From: Phycisphaerae bacterium
Lineage (GTDB): Bacteria > Planctomycetota > Phycisphaerae > Phycisphaerales > Phycisphaeraceae
Direction: 5' to 3'
Length of the DNA stretch: 41,651 nucleotides
Assembly (NCBI GenBank): GCA_030426385.1
Contig: JAUHYI010000038.1
Coordinates: 1 to 41,651, forward strand
Position 1 is the stretch's first letter; every line of letters begins with the position of its first letter. The notes under the pieces were generated by a model. The model made no database searches. It saw nothing but the letters and a program-made list of their open reading frames with translations, and had not been told where the DNA came from. Of this stretch, positions 1-10,800 are shown piece by piece. The position numbers and the translations under genes were made by a program.

Positions 1-2
1 CG

Positions 3-254
3 CAACCGCACGACGACAAGGTGTACGCTTCGTTTCGCCAAGACGGCCAGCATGGATGGATCATTGCCGTCAATGAAAGCGATACCCAAGCAAACGGTGA
101 AATAATATTGCCTGCCGAGTTGAATGGTATCACTTCGTCAGCTCTCGTACTTTTCGAAGATCGACAATTGGCCATTAATCAAAATCGCCTTGTGGATACC
201 TTCGCACCTCATGCAAGACATGTGTACAAAATTGATCTTGCAAAAAAAGATTAA
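3..254 (+). CDS. 3' end of a probable carbohydrate-active enzyme (partial)
   Basis: An open frame runs in from the left edge of the window without a start codon and ends at a TAA at 252-254, so only the last 83 residues are present. They alternate hydrophobic and polar residues, including WIIAVNESDT, ALVLFEDRQL and a final HVYKIDL. This is typical of the C-terminal beta-sandwich that closes many glycoside hydrolases. No catalytic part is visible, so the family cannot be named. A GTG at 21 could be read as a start but follows uninterrupted coding sequence and is probably internal. The HAD phosphatase gene begins 14 bp downstream, which suggests co-transcription and possibly sugar metabolism. 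Confidence 0.55.
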   Translation, partial: QPHDDKVYASFRQDGQHGWIIAVNESDTQANGEIILPAELNGITSSALVLFEDRQLAINQNRLVDTFAPHARHVYKIDLAKKD

Positions 255-268
255 CTGAAGGAAGTTAT

Positions 269-1102
269 ATGCCTGCCAGGCTCGAATCTGCCCAGCCCGG
301 AAAAACGCGGTTAAAACAGAATCACAACACGATCAAATTGGTTGCGATGGATTTTGATCTGACGCTTTACGATCATACCGATCCGTCAGCGACACTAAAT
401 TTACAAGCGTGTTTTGAACGCCTTGATCGACTGGGCGTTAAATTAGGTTTGGCCTCGGGTCGATCTATCGATGAGCTTCGCCAGCCATTGGATGAAATTG
501 GTTTTGCATGGGGCTGCCCTTTTCCTCATTTTGTGATTTGTCACGAAGGCGAAATCTATCAACCCGACGGCACCACCACTTCTCAAGCGAATATCTGGAA
601 CGTCGAACGCGGCAACCATGTACAACACTGCAATGATCTGGTTAACGATCATTTTCAAGAGCTCGTCAGTTGGGCCGCATCAGAACACCATCAAATTTTG
701 CGCGCTATTCGAGTGGGCAGCCATGGCACAAACGTTGTTTTTGAAACACCTGAGATTGCCGAGATCGCTCGTACACGTTTGGCCAACCGCTTAACGGATC
801 AACCTGAAATCGAAGTAAACCGAAATCATCATATTGTGACTGCTTTGCCGAAGTGCGCCAGTAAAGGTTCCGCCTTGGCGCAACTGGCGTTCATCGACGG
901 CTGTAAACCCAATGAGGTTTTAGCCATCGGCGACAATGGAAACGATATTTCTATGTTATGTGGCCAGTTTCGATTCAATGCGGCGCTGGTGGGCAACGCC
1001 AGCCACGCATTGAAACAAATGGTGATTAAAAACGGAGGCTACGTGGCTCGCCAAAATATTTCCGAAGGTGTCCTGGAAATTCTCAATCACCATTTTGCGT
1101 AA
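269..1102 (+). CDS. HAD-superfamily (Cof-like, subclass IIB) phosphatase
   Basis: Predicted cytoplasmic Mg-dependent phosphohydrolase of 277 residues. Motif I is MDFDLTLYD with D28 as nucleophile and D30 as acid/base. Motif II is LASGRS (about residue 63). A conserved Lys lies in ASKGSAL, and motif IV is GDNGNDISML. The long region between motifs II and III is the size of the C2B cap of Cof/YidA-type sugar phosphatases. The start is supported by GAAGGA seven bases before ATG. The first roughly 20 residues precede the HAD fold and are not conserved-looking. The 14-bp gap to the upstream probable glycosidase suggests an operon; a sugar-phosphate substrate is inference. HAD fold confidence is high, substrate unknown. 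Confidence 0.85.
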   Translation: MPARLESAQPGKTRLKQNHNTIKLVAMDFDLTLYDHTDPSATLNLQACFERLDRLGVKLGLASGRSIDELRQPLDEIGFAWGCPFPHFVICHEGEIYQPDGTTTSQANIWNVERGNHVQHCNDLVNDHFQELVSWAASEHHQILRAIRVGSHGTNVVFETPEIAEIARTRLANRLTDQPEIEVNRNHHIVTALPKCASKGSALAQLAFIDGCKPNEVLAIGDNGNDISMLCGQFRFNAALVGNASHALKQMVIKNGGYVARQNISEGVLEILNHHFA

Positions 1103-1401
1103 AAACCGCGATGTCCCACATGACCCAATGAGGCTCAATGAATCATGTGCGGAGGGGGGGAATCACGTTGTCATGATGGCCTATTCGATGGTTTTGTGGG
1201 GCGGCGAGTGATGGCGTTGATGCCTGATCTTCTGGCTGAAGGAAAGAATAAAAGGAAAGAGTGAAGGGAAAAGTGTGGGGGGAATGTGTGGGGGGGGGGA
1301 GGAATTATTGTTCGCACTTTCGGCCGAAAATGTGACGCCACGGGCCGGGACAAAACGCTATAATACGCTGCTCACCCCGCTTGGCGGGCTGCTGAGACGT
1401 T
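1103..1401 (+). promoter_or_regulatory. Intergenic region with tRNA promoter
   Basis: This stretch carries no convincing gene. It has G-runs at 1151-1158 and 1276-1300; the latter resembles the reverse strand of the C-rich repeat found elsewhere in the window. A perfect TATAAT -10 box lies at 1359-1364, about 38 bp before the tRNA, but no matching -35 was found at 16-18 bp spacing. A small hairpin (CCCGC-TTG-GCGGG, 1376-1388) lies in the presumed pre-tRNA leader. Confidence 0.55.
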
Positions 1402-1484
1402 GGCCGTGTGCCCGAGTGGACAAAGGGAGCGGATTGCAAATCCGCTGGAGTAATCCATCGTGGGTTCGAATCCCACCGCGGCCT
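1402..1484 (+). tRNA. tRNA-Cys (anticodon GCA) with a long, class II-like variable arm
   Basis: A full cloverleaf can be drawn. The acceptor stem is 1402-1408 with 1477-1483 (7 bp, one G-U). The D stem is CCC/GGG with GG in the loop. The anticodon stem GCGGA/TCCGC encloses TTGCAAA, with GCA at 1436-1438. The T arm is GTGGG-TTCGAAT-CCCAC (1460-1476). The discriminator is T1484, the base expected for CysRS recognition. No CCA is encoded. Between the anticodon and T stems lie 14 bases (1446-1459), of which TGGA-GTAA-TCCA form a 4-bp stem. Such an arm is normal for Ser, Leu and Tyr tRNAs but unusual for Cys. U73 with GCA favours Cys identity over Ser. A TATAAT box lies upstream and a terminator 16 bp downstream, so the gene appears monocistronic. 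Confidence 0.9.
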
Positions 1485-1500
1485 TTCTTTATCGCAATTG

Positions 1501-1546
1501 GCGGCAGCCTCCTGCAGATCGCTGCAACCGGAGTTGCCGCTTTTTT
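1501..1546 (+). terminator. Intrinsic terminator of the tRNA-Cys gene
   Basis: A long interrupted hairpin: GCGGCA (1501-1506) pairs with TGCCGC (1535-1540), CTCC (1509-1512) with GGAG (1530-1533), and TGCAG with CTGCA around an ATCG loop. It is followed directly by six T (1541-1546). A textbook rho-independent signal 16 bp after the tRNA. Confidence 0.85.
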
Positions 1547-1653
1547 ATGCCGTGTTTGGCCACCACTCGTGGTGCATGTTCCAACACCATCGGCTCAGCA
1601 CAATCAGCCGTTTTGCCCTTACAAATTTCAACCACTTATCCTTTTGAAAACGC

Positions 1654-1659
1654 TATATT
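1654..1659 (+). promoter_or_regulatory. -10-like box just before the hydrolase ATG
   Basis: TATATT preceded by C, ending 6 bp before the ATG at 1666. With no SD sequence between, transcription would start at or next to the start codon, giving a leaderless mRNA. No good -35 hexamer was recognised. Confidence 0.4.
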
Positions 1660-1665
1660 GTGGAC

Positions 1666-2502
1666 ATGTCTCAAACATCGCCCACCGCTGTTACCCCGCC
1701 CATCGACCCTATGATTGAAATTTCCGTGCGTTCCAGCCTGGATGGTTCTCTCGAAAAATCACTGTTGCATATCCCGCACCGCGAATCGAACGATCCCATG
1801 CCTCTGCTCGTTGGCCTGCATACCTGGAGCAACAATCGCTTCAACCATATCAACAACTTGTTACCTCACACACAACCGCGCGGCTGGGCGTTATTGCTCC
1901 CTGAATTTCGTGGGAAGAATCTCGACTCCAACCCTCGCGCCCTTGAGGCTGGTGGTTCGCTCCTGGCCATGCAAGATGTAGTTGATGCCATCGAATACGT
2001 TTGCCAAAATCAGCCGGACGATTCGCCCATTGATCGGTCGAAAATTTTCCTGCTCGGTGGGAGCGGCGGCGGCCACATGTCGCTCATGATGGCTGGCTAT
2101 CGGCCCGACCTGTTTAACGCCATCAGCAGTTGGTGCCCGATCACCGACCTCGCGGCATGGCATCACGAAAGCCCTAGATATCGCTCACACATCACCGCTG
2201 TATGCGGCGGCAATCCCGGCGATGACATGACCATCGATGCACGCTACCGTGATAAATCTCCCATGTCGCATCTGCGCAAAATCGCTCGCGCCAACCTTGC
2301 CGTCCACCATGGCCGACACGACACTTCCGTTCCCCACACGCACACCGTTAAACTTTCCAACGCCATCGAAGCGCTCAACCCCGAACATTTCTACTACGAA
2401 ATTTTCGACGGTGGACACGAAATCCGATTCTTGCGGGCCTTCGAATGGCTTGATCAATTCACACAAATCGATGATGACACCCACACGCAACTCACCGGGT
2501 AA
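1666..2502 (+). CDS. Alpha/beta hydrolase, prolyl-oligopeptidase-like
   Basis: Predicted serine hydrolase of 278 residues. The nucleophile elbow GGSGGG places Ser at about residue 133. The acid is in HHGRHDTSVP, matching the HGxxDxxVP pattern of the S9/prolyl oligopeptidase group, and the base His is in FDGGHEIRF. VGLHTWSNNR near residue 50 sits where the oxyanion-hole strand is expected. No signal peptide is visible, so the protein is probably cytoplasmic. An in-frame GTG at 1660 is possible, but ATG 1666 fits the TATATT box better. The substrate (ester or small peptide) cannot be predicted. It is separated from the tRNA gene by a terminator and is convergent with the DinB gene. Confidence 0.8.
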   Translation: MSQTSPTAVTPPIDPMIEISVRSSLDGSLEKSLLHIPHRESNDPMPLLVGLHTWSNNRFNHINNLLPHTQPRGWALLLPEFRGKNLDSNPRALEAGGSLLAMQDVVDAIEYVCQNQPDDSPIDRSKIFLLGGSGGGHMSLMMAGYRPDLFNAISSWCPITDLAAWHHESPRYRSHITAVCGGNPGDDMTIDARYRDKSPMSHLRKIARANLAVHHGRHDTSVPHTHTVKLSNAIEALNPEHFYYEIFDGGHEIRFLRAFEWLDQFTQIDDDTHTQLTG

Positions 2503-2558
2503 AAATCACGTCTATCGCGCTGCAGTTTATTTTGACACGCCCCCGCATTAATCGCGAC

Positions 2559-3053
2559 TCACGCGCGCAGCCGTTCCAGTTTTGCGGCGACAAAGCCTAA
2601 GTGGTGATCCAGATGCTCGGTATATATCGTCAGCAATTGCGACAGCGACACCTCGCCCGCCACGTCGTGTGTGCCAATCCGTAAAAAACAATCCGCATCC
2701 AGTTTCCGCAATACTCGCGTAAACTGCCGACGATTGACCTCAAACAATAACAGCGCATCATCCATCGATTGTGCCGCGCAATGCAGTCGTTCTACATACG
2801 CTTGCTCTTGGGCATTCAATAATGTGGGGTTATCTTCGGTCAATACCCGCTTCATCCGATCAATCGCGATCGCATCCATGTCCGTCAAATGCACAACCAA
2901 CTCATGAATCGACCACAACCCCGGCCCGGGCTTCGCCTGCGCCTCTTCATTGGTCACGCCCTCCACGGCTGCGCGTAATTTAGCACCGCCCGATACAAAC
3001 TGTTCAATCATGGAATGGACTTGTTGTTGACTGTTCTTACTCATCGTTGTCAC
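2559..3053 (-). CDS. DinB-family four-helix-bundle protein
   Basis: About 164 residues with the DinB/YfiT pattern: WSIHELVVHLTDMDAIAIDRM supplies the first metal-binding His, and the C-terminal YTEHLDHHLGFV supplies the second and third. Family members are putative metal-dependent enzymes; some are thiol (bacillithiol, mycothiol) transferases, and the role here is unknown. The preferred GTG start (3053) lies six bases after GGAA; ATG at 3044 is an alternative nine bases downstream. It is transcribed in the same direction as rpoC but separated from it by a hairpin terminator, so it is probably independent. Its 3' end converges with the hydrolase gene. Confidence 0.75.
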   Translation of the reverse strand: MTTMSKNSQQQVHSMIEQFVSGGAKLRAAVEGVTNEEAQAKPGPGLWSIHELVVHLTDMDAIAIDRMKRVLTEDNPTLLNAQEQAYVERLHCAAQSMDDALLLFEVNRRQFTRVLRKLDADCFLRIGTHDVAGEVSLSQLLTIYTEHLDHHLGFVAAKLERLRA

Positions 3054-3103
3054 TCATAGTTCCATCATCGTGTGCCATTTATCACGACATACAAACCATA
3101 AAG

Positions 3104-3133
3104 AAAGCCCACCGTTTTGCAACGATGGGCTTT
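3104..3133 (-). terminator. Terminator downstream of rpoC
   Basis: AAAGCCCA (3104-3111) and TGGGCTTT (3126-3133) form an 8-bp stem. Read on the minus strand the stem ends TTT and continues CTTT, a modest U-tract. It lies 80 bp after the rpoC stop and before the DinB start, closing the rpoBC operon. Confidence 0.6.
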
Positions 3134-3192
3134 CGTGTTATTCAATTTTTCAAACCCACTGTGCAAAACAAAATACCAAAATACTTGGCCTT

Positions 3193-3212
3193 GCAGGGGA
3201 AACGTGGGAGGC
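3193..3212 (+). repeat. Copy of the dispersed 20-bp C-rich/G-rich element (G-rich strand on top)
   Basis: GCAGGGGAAACGTGGGAGGC directly abuts the rpoC stop codon (TAA on the minus strand, 3213-3215). It is the reverse complement of the copies at 17.8, 23.3 and 35.7 kb. Confidence 0.6.
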
Positions 3213-6200
3213 TTAGTTTTTCATCGGGCCTGGCTCGATTTCGCCGAGCAGTTGGGCGACCAATCGCGATTCGCCGACGGTCGTGCCGATCTGGTCGGGT
3301 GACTCGGCACCAGCGGCCTCGGCCAACACGGCGGCAGTTTCCGCTTCTTCTTCGCGGGTTGGGGCATCCTGCTGCGGCGGCTCGACCAACGGCACCACAC
3401 GCATCTGGGTGTATGGCTTGTAGCCGGTACCGGCAGGGATCAGGTGACCGAGCAACACGTTTTCCTTCAGGCCGACCAATGTATCCGATCGACCCGCCAA
3501 GGCCGCTTCGGTGAGCACCTTGGTGGTTTCCTGGAAACTCGCACCCGACAGGAACGACTCGGATTGCAACGATGCTTTGGTGATACCCAGGAGCAAGGTC
3601 ACGCCAGTCGCGGGTCGGGCTTTGGTTACCTTCGCAGGTGTTCCGCCGTCGGCTTCGGCACGAGCGTTGGCTTCTTTGATCTCGGCCTTGGGATAGAGCT
3701 GGCCGACTTCCAAGCCGGTGTCGCCTGCATCCTTGATGCGTGAGATCAATGCCACGCGTTCGTTGGCTTCGCGGAAGCGGAACTTGTCCACCACGTCGTT
3801 GGGCAGCAGATCCGAATCGCCTTGATTTTCCACGCGAACCTTGTGCAACATCTGGGCCAGGATCACTTCGATGTGCTTGTCATCGATCGTCACGCCCTGG
3901 GCACGGTACACATTCTGCACTTCGTCGAGCAAGTAGTTGTACAGCGTTTCTTCACCCTTAATGCGAAGAATGTCATGCGGAATCAACGGCCCGTCGATCA
4001 ACGGATCGCCTGCATCCACATAGTCGCCTGCATGTACCAGCAAGTGACGATCCTGCGGCACGTGATGTTCTTTTTCCAACGCATCGGACTTGACAATGAT
4101 CGTCATCTTGCCGCGACGCTTATCGCTTCGCAGTTCGACACGACCGGAAATCTCAGCCAACACGGCAGGATCTTTCGGTTTACGTGCTTCGAAAATTTCC
4201 GTGACACGCGGCAGACCACCGACGATGTCGGACGAACCACCCGCTTCACGCGGCTGACGTGCCAACATGTGGCCAGCTTCGATCGGCTGACCTTCGGTCA
4301 CTTCGATACGAGCCTTAGCAGGCAGGTAATGGAAGTCCAGAATCTTGCCATCGGCATCTTCGATCACCAGACGCGGGTGCATTTCACCCTTGTGCTCGAT
4401 CACGATCAGCGACTCGCGCTTATCGGGATCGCCGCCTGATTTGCCTTCGTTTTCTGGACGAACCGTTTCGCCGATCACGATGTCTTCGAAGCGAACGGAA
4501 CCGCCCTTTTCAGCCAGGATCGGCACACGGTGAGGGTCCCACTTGACCAGCACTTGGCCACGCTTGACGGTATCGCCGTTCTTGACCGTGATGTACGAAC
4601 CGTATTGGATCTTGTATTTCTCCAACTCACGGCCCTTGGCATCATTGATCGCAATCTCGCCGTTTCGCTTGAGCGCGACCAAGACATCGTTGCCGTCTTC
4701 GTCTTTGACCGGCACTTCGTTGGCGTCGCTGATTTCAACCACACCGTTGTTGGTTGCACGGAAGTCGGTTTCGACCAAGGTACGATGACCGATACCGCCG
4801 GTATGGAACGTACGCATGGTGAGCTGCGTGCCCGGCTCGCCGATCGACTGAGCACCGATGATGCCGACAGCCAGACCCGGTTCGACCAGACGACCGGTCG
4901 ACAGGTCCATGCCGTAGTCGAGCACACTGATGCCGTTGCGGGCGTCGGTGGTCAATGGCGAACGCACCACCACGGTGTCGATGCCCAACGCTTCGATCGC
5001 GCGAGCCGCATCCATGGTGATCATTTCGTTTTCTTTAACGATGACCTGATCCGTGATCGGGTTGGTAATCGTTTCGCGGGCCACGCGACCGTAGATACGA
5101 TCACGCAACGGCACGTCGACTTCTTCGCCCTTGTAAATGGCTTTCTTGACCACGCCCTGTTTCGAACCACAGTCGTAGGTAGACACGAACACGTTCTGTG
5201 CCACGTCCGCCAATTTACGCGTCAGGTAACCCGAGTCCGCGGTCTTGAGCGCGGTGTCAGCCAGACCCTTACGCGCACCGTGTGTCGAGGAGAAGTATTC
5301 CAACACGCTCATGCCTTCACGTGTGTTGGCGCGAATCGGCGTTTCAATAATTTCGCCCGATGGCTTGGACATCAGACCACGCATACCGGCGAGCTGCTGA
5401 ATCTGACTCACGTTACCACGAGCACCCGAGTCGCTCATCAACCACACGGGGTTGAGGTAACGCGGATAGTTCATGTCATCGATCGGCACTTCGTGGCCGT
5501 TTTCGTCACGACGGTCGTTCTTCAATTCTTCGAGCAGTTCCTTGGTCACTTCTTCACGACAGTGCGTCCAAAGGTCGAGCAACTGGTGATAACGTTCACG
5601 GTCGGTGATGGCACCAGCGTGATACGCTTTCTCGACGCGATCGACTTTCTTCTGCGTCGCGGCCAGAATTTCTTTCTTCTTGCCGGGGATACGCAGGTCG
5701 GTAATACCGAACGACAAGCCCGACACGGTGGACTGCTTGAACCCGACTTCTTTCATCGTGTCCAACAAAGCGATCGTCGCGGGACGCCCCTTGCGTGCAT
5801 ACGTGTCATCAATGACGCGTGAGCAACCCTTCTTGCCCACCGCACAGTTATAGAACGGCATGCCCGGCTCAAAAATATCATTGAAAATGATGCGGCCGAT
5901 CGACGTGATGATGCGTCGTGTTTCCGGGAATGGTTCCGGATCGCCACGTTCGCTGGTCACCATGTCGGTGTACTGGCCCTTAGGCATTTTCACCACGATA
6001 GGCTCGTGAATGCCGATGGTTTTCAGTTCATACGCCAGACGCGCTTCGTCGATGTCTTTGAATTCGCGATACACACGCATCTTCTTGATCATGTCATCAG
6101 ACAGATCCTGCGAGCGCGACAACAATTCCTTGGCAACCGCTTCTTCGGGCACATTGTGCATCACCGTGATGTAGTACACGCCGAGCACGATGTCCTGCGA

Positions 6201-7691
6201 AGGCGAGATAATCGGATTGCCGTTGGCAGGCGAGAAAATATTGTGCGGGCTGAGGATCAACACATGTGTTTCAGCCTGGGCTTCAACCGACAGTGGCAAG
6301 TGAACCGCCATCTGGTCGCCGTCGAAGTCCGCGTTAAAACCGGTACACACCAACGGGTGGATCTTGATCGCGTTACCTTCGACCAGTACCGGCTCAAAGG
6401 CCTGAATACCCATACGGTGAAGCGTCGGGGCACGGTTCAACATCACCGGATGCTGATAGATCACTTCTTCGAGAATGTCCCACACTTCCGGAGCGCGACG
6501 CTCGAGCATCTTCTTAGCGCTCTTGATCGTGTCAGCCAGACCGTGTTCTTTCAGCTTGCGAATGATGAACGGCTGGAACAATTCCAGCGCGATCTTCTTC
6601 GGCAAACCGCACTGGTGCAGTTTCAATTCTGGACCGACCACAATCACCGAACGCGCCGAATAGTCCACGCGCTTGCCCAGCAGGTTTTCGCGGAAGCGAC
6701 CCTGCTTACCCTTGATCATGTCTGTCAGTGATTTCAACGGACGGTTCGACGAACCCAGCACCGGGCGTCGGCATCGGCCGTTATCAAACAGCGCGTCCAC
6801 CGATTGCTGCAGCATTCGCTTTTCGTTGCGAATGATGACCTCGGGCGCGTTCAGGTCCATCAATTTTTTCAGACGGTTGTTGCGGTTAATGATACGGCGA
6901 TACAGATCGTTCAAATCGCTCGTCGCGAAGTTGCCCGATTCGAGCAACACCAACGGCCGCAAATCCGGTGGGATCACCGGCGTCACGTCCATAATCATCC
7001 ATGTGGGATCGTTATCCGAACCGCGAATCTGCTCCACGATTTTCAATCGCTTCGACAGGTCTTTGATCTTCTGTTTCGAACGTGTGGCTTTCAGGTCCGC
7101 ACGTAATTCCGCAGCGACCGCATGCAGGTCCAGTTTCTCCAACAGGATCTTGACCGCTTCTGCACCCATGCTCGCGGTGAATCCCGAGCCGTATTCCGAC
7201 ACCGCTTTGCGATGTTCGTCTTCAGTCAGAATCTGCTGCAATTTCAACGGGGTATCGCCTGGCTCGGTCACCACGTAATCCTGGAAATAAACCACTTTTT
7301 CCAAGTCACTGGTCTTCATACCCAGCAGGTTGCCCAATCGCGATGGCATCGATTTGAAAAACCAGATGTGCACAATCGGCGCAGCCAGGTTGATGTGGCC
7401 CATGCGCTTGCGACGTACGCGTGAGTGCGTCACCTTCACGCCGCAGCGATCACAGATGATGCCTTTGAACTTCGTGCCTTTGAACTTACCGCACGCACAC
7501 TCGTAGTCACGTTCGGGACCAAAAATGCGCTCACAGAACAGACCGTCCTTTTCAGGCCGGTACGTTCGGTAGTTGATGGTCTCGGGCTTTTTCACCTCAC
7601 CGAAGGACCAACTGCGGATGTCATTCGGGCTGGCGAGATTGATTTTCACCGAGCCGTAGTCATTGACGCGATCGTATAGTGGTTCTGCCAT
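3213..7691 (-). CDS. rpoC: DNA-directed RNA polymerase subunit beta'
   Basis: 1492-residue beta' subunit, the catalytic clamp half of RNA polymerase. The N-terminal zinc ribbon is intact (CACGKFK...CDRCG, about residues 70-90). The Mg-chelating [14 protein letters not shown] follows, then trigger-loop and bridge-helix sequence around [18 protein letters not shown], and a sandwich-barrel insertion after it. The second zinc site is degenerate: of its four usual Cys only C841 (YDCG) remains, with T915, S922 and D925 at the other three positions. The acidic, Glu-rich C-terminal tail ends [10 protein letters not shown]. The ATG at 7691 has only a weak SD. It follows rpoB after 133 bp, and a terminator lies downstream. 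Confidence 0.98.
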   Translation of the reverse strand: MAEPLYDRVNDYGSVKINLASPNDIRSWSFGEVKKPETINYRTYRPEKDGLFCERIFGPERDYECACGKFKGTKFKGIICDRCGVKVTHSRVRRKRMGHINLAAPIVHIWFFKSMPSRLGNLLGMKTSDLEKVVYFQDYVVTEPGDTPLKLQQILTEDEHRKAVSEYGSGFTASMGAEAVKILLEKLDLHAVAAELRADLKATRSKQKIKDLSKRLKIVEQIRGSDNDPTWMIMDVTPVIPPDLRPLVLLESGNFATSDLNDLYRRIINRNNRLKKLMDLNAPEVIIRNEKRMLQQSVDALFDNGRCRRPVLGSSNRPLKSLTDMIKGKQGRFRENLLGKRVDYSARSVIVVGPELKLHQCGLPKKIALELFQPFIIRKLKEHGLADTIKSAKKMLERRAPEVWDILEEVIYQHPVMLNRAPTLHRMGIQAFEPVLVEGNAIKIHPLVCTGFNADFDGDQMAVHLPLSVEAQAETHVLILSPHNIFSPANGNPIISPSQDIVLGVYYITVMHNVPEEAVAKELLSRSQDLSDDMIKKMRVYREFKDIDEARLAYELKTIGIHEPIVVKMPKGQYTDMVTSERGDPEPFPETRRIITSIGRIIFNDIFEPGMPFYNCAVGKKGCSRVIDDTYARKGRPATIALLDTMKEVGFKQSTVSGLSFGITDLRIPGKKKEILAATQKKVDRVEKAYHAGAITDRERYHQLLDLWTHCREEVTKELLEELKNDRRDENGHEVPIDDMNYPRYLNPVWLMSDSGARGNVSQIQQLAGMRGLMSKPSGEIIETPIRANTREGMSVLEYFSSTHGARKGLADTALKTADSGYLTRKLADVAQNVFVSTYDCGSKQGVVKKAIYKGEEVDVPLRDRIYGRVARETITNPITDQVIVKENEMITMDAARAIEALGIDTVVVRSPLTTDARNGISVLDYGMDLSTGRLVEPGLAVGIIGAQSIGEPGTQLTMRTFHTGGIGHRTLVETDFRATNNGVVEISDANEVPVKDEDGNDVLVALKRNGEIAINDAKGRELEKYKIQYGSYITVKNGDTVKRGQVLVKWDPHRVPILAEKGGSVRFEDIVIGETVRPENEGKSGGDPDKRESLIVIEHKGEMHPRLVIEDADGKILDFHYLPAKARIEVTEGQPIEAGHMLARQPREAGGSSDIVGGLPRVTEIFEARKPKDPAVLAEISGRVELRSDKRRGKMTIIVKSDALEKEHHVPQDRHLLVHAGDYVDAGDPLIDGPLIPHDILRIKGEETLYNYLLDEVQNVYRAQGVTIDDKHIEVILAQMLHKVRVENQGDSDLLPNDVVDKFRFREANERVALISRIKDAGDTGLEVGQLYPKAEIKEANARAEADGGTPAKVTKARPATGVTLLLGITKASLQSESFLSGASFQETTKVLTEAALAGRSDTLVGLKENVLLGHLIPAGTGYKPYTQMRVVPLVEPPQQDAPTREEEAETAAVLAEAAGAESPDQIGTTVGESRLVAQLLGEIEPGPMKN

Positions 7692-7742
7692 AGTTTGATC
7701 TTTATCGCGTAGAAAATAGGTATCGTGTTCGCTACGAATATT

Positions 7743-7768
7743 TTAGTTTCGAGACTTAGTTTCGAGAC
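7743..7768. repeat. 13-bp perfect tandem duplication in the rpoB-rpoC gap
   Basis: TTAGTTTCGAGAC occurs twice back to back (7743-7755 and 7756-7768). It is followed by an inverted repeat CACGGC (7768-7773) / GCCGTG (7790-7795) and a hairpin CTGTTT-TTT-AAACAG (7796-7810). The rpoC leader may be structured, but neither hairpin has the form of a terminator on the minus strand. Confidence 0.6.
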
Positions 7769-7824
7769 ACGGCCTCACGACAATTGCTCGCCGTGCTGTT
7801 TTTTAAACAGGCCGTCTCACCGAG

Positions 7825-10800
7825 CTACAATATCGACCCGCCGTCCGTCGCCGCTTTTTCAAGCGTGATGTTCAGGCCCAGGCCCTTGACTTCGTTGCAC
7901 AGCACATCGAACGCCACCGGCATACCGGCTTCGAGCATGTTCGTGCCCTTGACCATCGATTCGTAAATCTTGGTTCGGCCTTCGACGTCGTCACTCTTGA
8001 CGGTCAACAGTTCCTGCAACACATAGGCAGCACCGTAACCCTCGAGTGCCCACACTTCCATTTCACCAAATCGCTGACCGCCGGTGCGGGCTTTACCACC
8101 CAATGGCTGTTGCGTGATCAGGCTGTATGGCCCGGTCGCTCGGGCATGGATCTTGTCGTCGACCAAGTGGTGCAGTTTGATGATGTACATGAAACCGACC
8201 GTGGTTTTCTGGTCGAACGGCTCACCGGTGCGACCGTCGTGCAACTGAACCTTACCGCCACGTGGCATGCGAGCCAGCAACTCGTCAGGCTCATGAGCGC
8301 CTTTGGTTTCAGTCATACGTTGATCGACATACGCATTGGCCTCTTCCACCGCTTCGTGGATTTGGTTTTCTGTCGCACCGTCGAACACAGGCGTCACGGC
8401 TTGGAAGCCGAGCACTTGACAGGCCCAACCCAGGTGCGTTTCCAGAATCTGCCCGACGTTCATACGACTAGGCACACCCAACGGATTGAGCATCACTTCC
8501 ACGCTCGATCCGTCTTCCAAAAACGGCATGTCTTCTTCAGGCACGATACGGGCAATCACACCCTTGTTACCGTGACGACCAGCCATCTTGTCGCCGACGG
8601 ACAGGTGACGCTTGGTGGCCAGGTAAACCTTAACCATTTCCAGCACGCCCGAGGTCAGTTCATCGCCGCGTTTCATGTGCGCCAAACGACGGACTTTTTC
8701 TTTTTCAATCGCTTGGATACGTGGCCAGAACTGGGCATGAATCTGCTCAGCCTGCTCGCGTGATGCTTTGGATCCCTTGACCCAGTCCAGGCTGAACGTT
8801 TCGATCTGCTCGAGCACCACTTCCGTGATATCGCTCGCACCGACCTTCTGACGTGTCGATGGGTCAACCATCGGCGTGCCAGTCACTTCGTTCATCTGGT
8901 CAACCATCTGGCGGAACAGTTCAGCCGCTCGGCCGTCCATTTCCGCTTCGTACTCACGCATGTCACGACGCAACGCGCGTTTCTGCTCGTCGTTCATGTG
9001 CATGCGTCGGCTGAATCGCTTGGCACCAATGACCACGCCTTCCACGCCCGCAGGCACTTCCAGCGAATCGTTTTTCACATCTTCGCCAGCTCGGCCGAAA
9101 ATCGCATGCAGCAATTTTTCTTCCGGCGACAGTTCGCTCTTGGATTTCGGACTGACCTTGCCGACGAGAATATCGCCAGGCTTGACATATGAACCCAGTT
9201 GGATCACGCCGTTTTCGTCCAGTCGTCCCAGTTGCTTTTCGCTAACGTTGGGAATATCCCGCGTGAACTCTTCGCGACCCAGTTTGGTCTCGCGAATTTC
9301 CACGTCGAACTCTTCAATATGAATCGACGTGAACGTGTCGTTCTTCACGAGCTTTTCGTTGATCACGATCGCGTCTTCGAAGTTGTAGCCATCGAATGTG
9401 TTGAACGCGACCATGACATTTTTGCCCAGGGCCATTTCGCCCTGCTTGGTCGAAGCACCGTCGGCAATGATCTGATCAGCCTTGACCTTTTCGCCGAGCT
9501 TGACGATCGGAATCTGGTTCTGACAGGTTCGCTCATTGAGGCCGACGAACTTACGCAATTCGTATTCGTCTGCGTTGTCGATGACGATACGCATCGCATC
9601 GACATCGGTCACTGTGCCGGCACGCTTGGCCCGCACGACCATGCCCGAATACTTCGGTATTTCTTTTTCCAGACCGGTGGCCACGCATGGCGGATCGGTC
9701 TTGATCAACGGCACCGCTTGGCGTTGCATGTTCGATCCCATCAACGCACGGTTCGCGTCGTCGTGTTCCAGGAACGGAATCAACGCAGCCGACACGCCGA
9801 CGATCTGCTTGGGACTGATGTCGATGTATTGGATTTCGCTGGAATCGACCTGACGCAGATCGCCATCAACGCGAGCCAACACCATGCCTTCGTCCAGCTT
9901 GCCTTCATCATCGATCACATTGGTCGGTGCCAGCGTGCACTTCATTTCCTCGTCAGCACGCAGGTATTTCACCTTCCCCGCTTTGCCGTTTTTCACTTCG
10001 CGATACGGCGTCTGCAGGAAACCATACTGATCGATCTGCGAATACAGACCCAACGACGCGATCAAACCGATGTTCGTGCCTTCCGGCGTTTCAATCGGGC
10101 AAATTCGGCCGTAGTGAGAAATATGCACGTCACGCACTTCGAAACCAGCACGCTTACGGTTCAGACCACCAGGGCCCAACGCCGACAAACGTCGTTCGTG
10201 CGTCAGCATTGACAGCGGGTTGGTTTGGTCGACCACCTGCGACAATTCGCTTCGGCCGAAGAAGTGATCAATCGCGCTGCTGATCGATTTACTGTTGACC
10301 AGATCGGAAATCTTGGACAGCTCATCAGGATCCTTCACGCTCATGCGTTCCTGCACCGTGCGGCGCAGTTTCAGGAAGCCCTTACGCATTTCCTCGACAG
10401 CCAATTCGTCCAACGTACGCAGACGACGGTTGCCCAAGTGGTCAATGTCATCGATGTGCGCTTTGTTGCGATTGTTACGCAGGTCGAGAATGTATTTCAT
10501 CACGTGCAGGAAGTCTGCGGCGCGAAGCTGCATGTCTTCCTCAGGCACATTCAGATCAAACTTACGATTGATGCGGAATCGCCCCACCTTACCCAGGCGG
10601 TAACGGTTCTCATCGAAAAACTTCTCAGCAAACAACTGCTTGGCCTTGTCGACCTGCGGCGGGTTGCCTGGTCGCAGCCGTGCATAAATTTGCAGCAATG
10701 CTTTTTCGTGGTCGGTCACGGACAACTCAAGATCGCCCGCGTTCTCGTCGGAAATCGTATTGAGGATCAACTCGTCAGCCAGGTTGGCAATGACGTCGAT

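Noticed and set aside
1275..1718. 147-codon plus-strand frame spanning the tRNA gene
   Set aside because: It runs through a clear tRNA and its terminator, so it cannot be a real gene.
4530..5822. Long open frame on the plus strand opposite rpoC (430 codons)
   Set aside because: It is an antisense shadow of the highly conserved rpoC reading frame; the His/Arg/Val-rich composition matches no known family.
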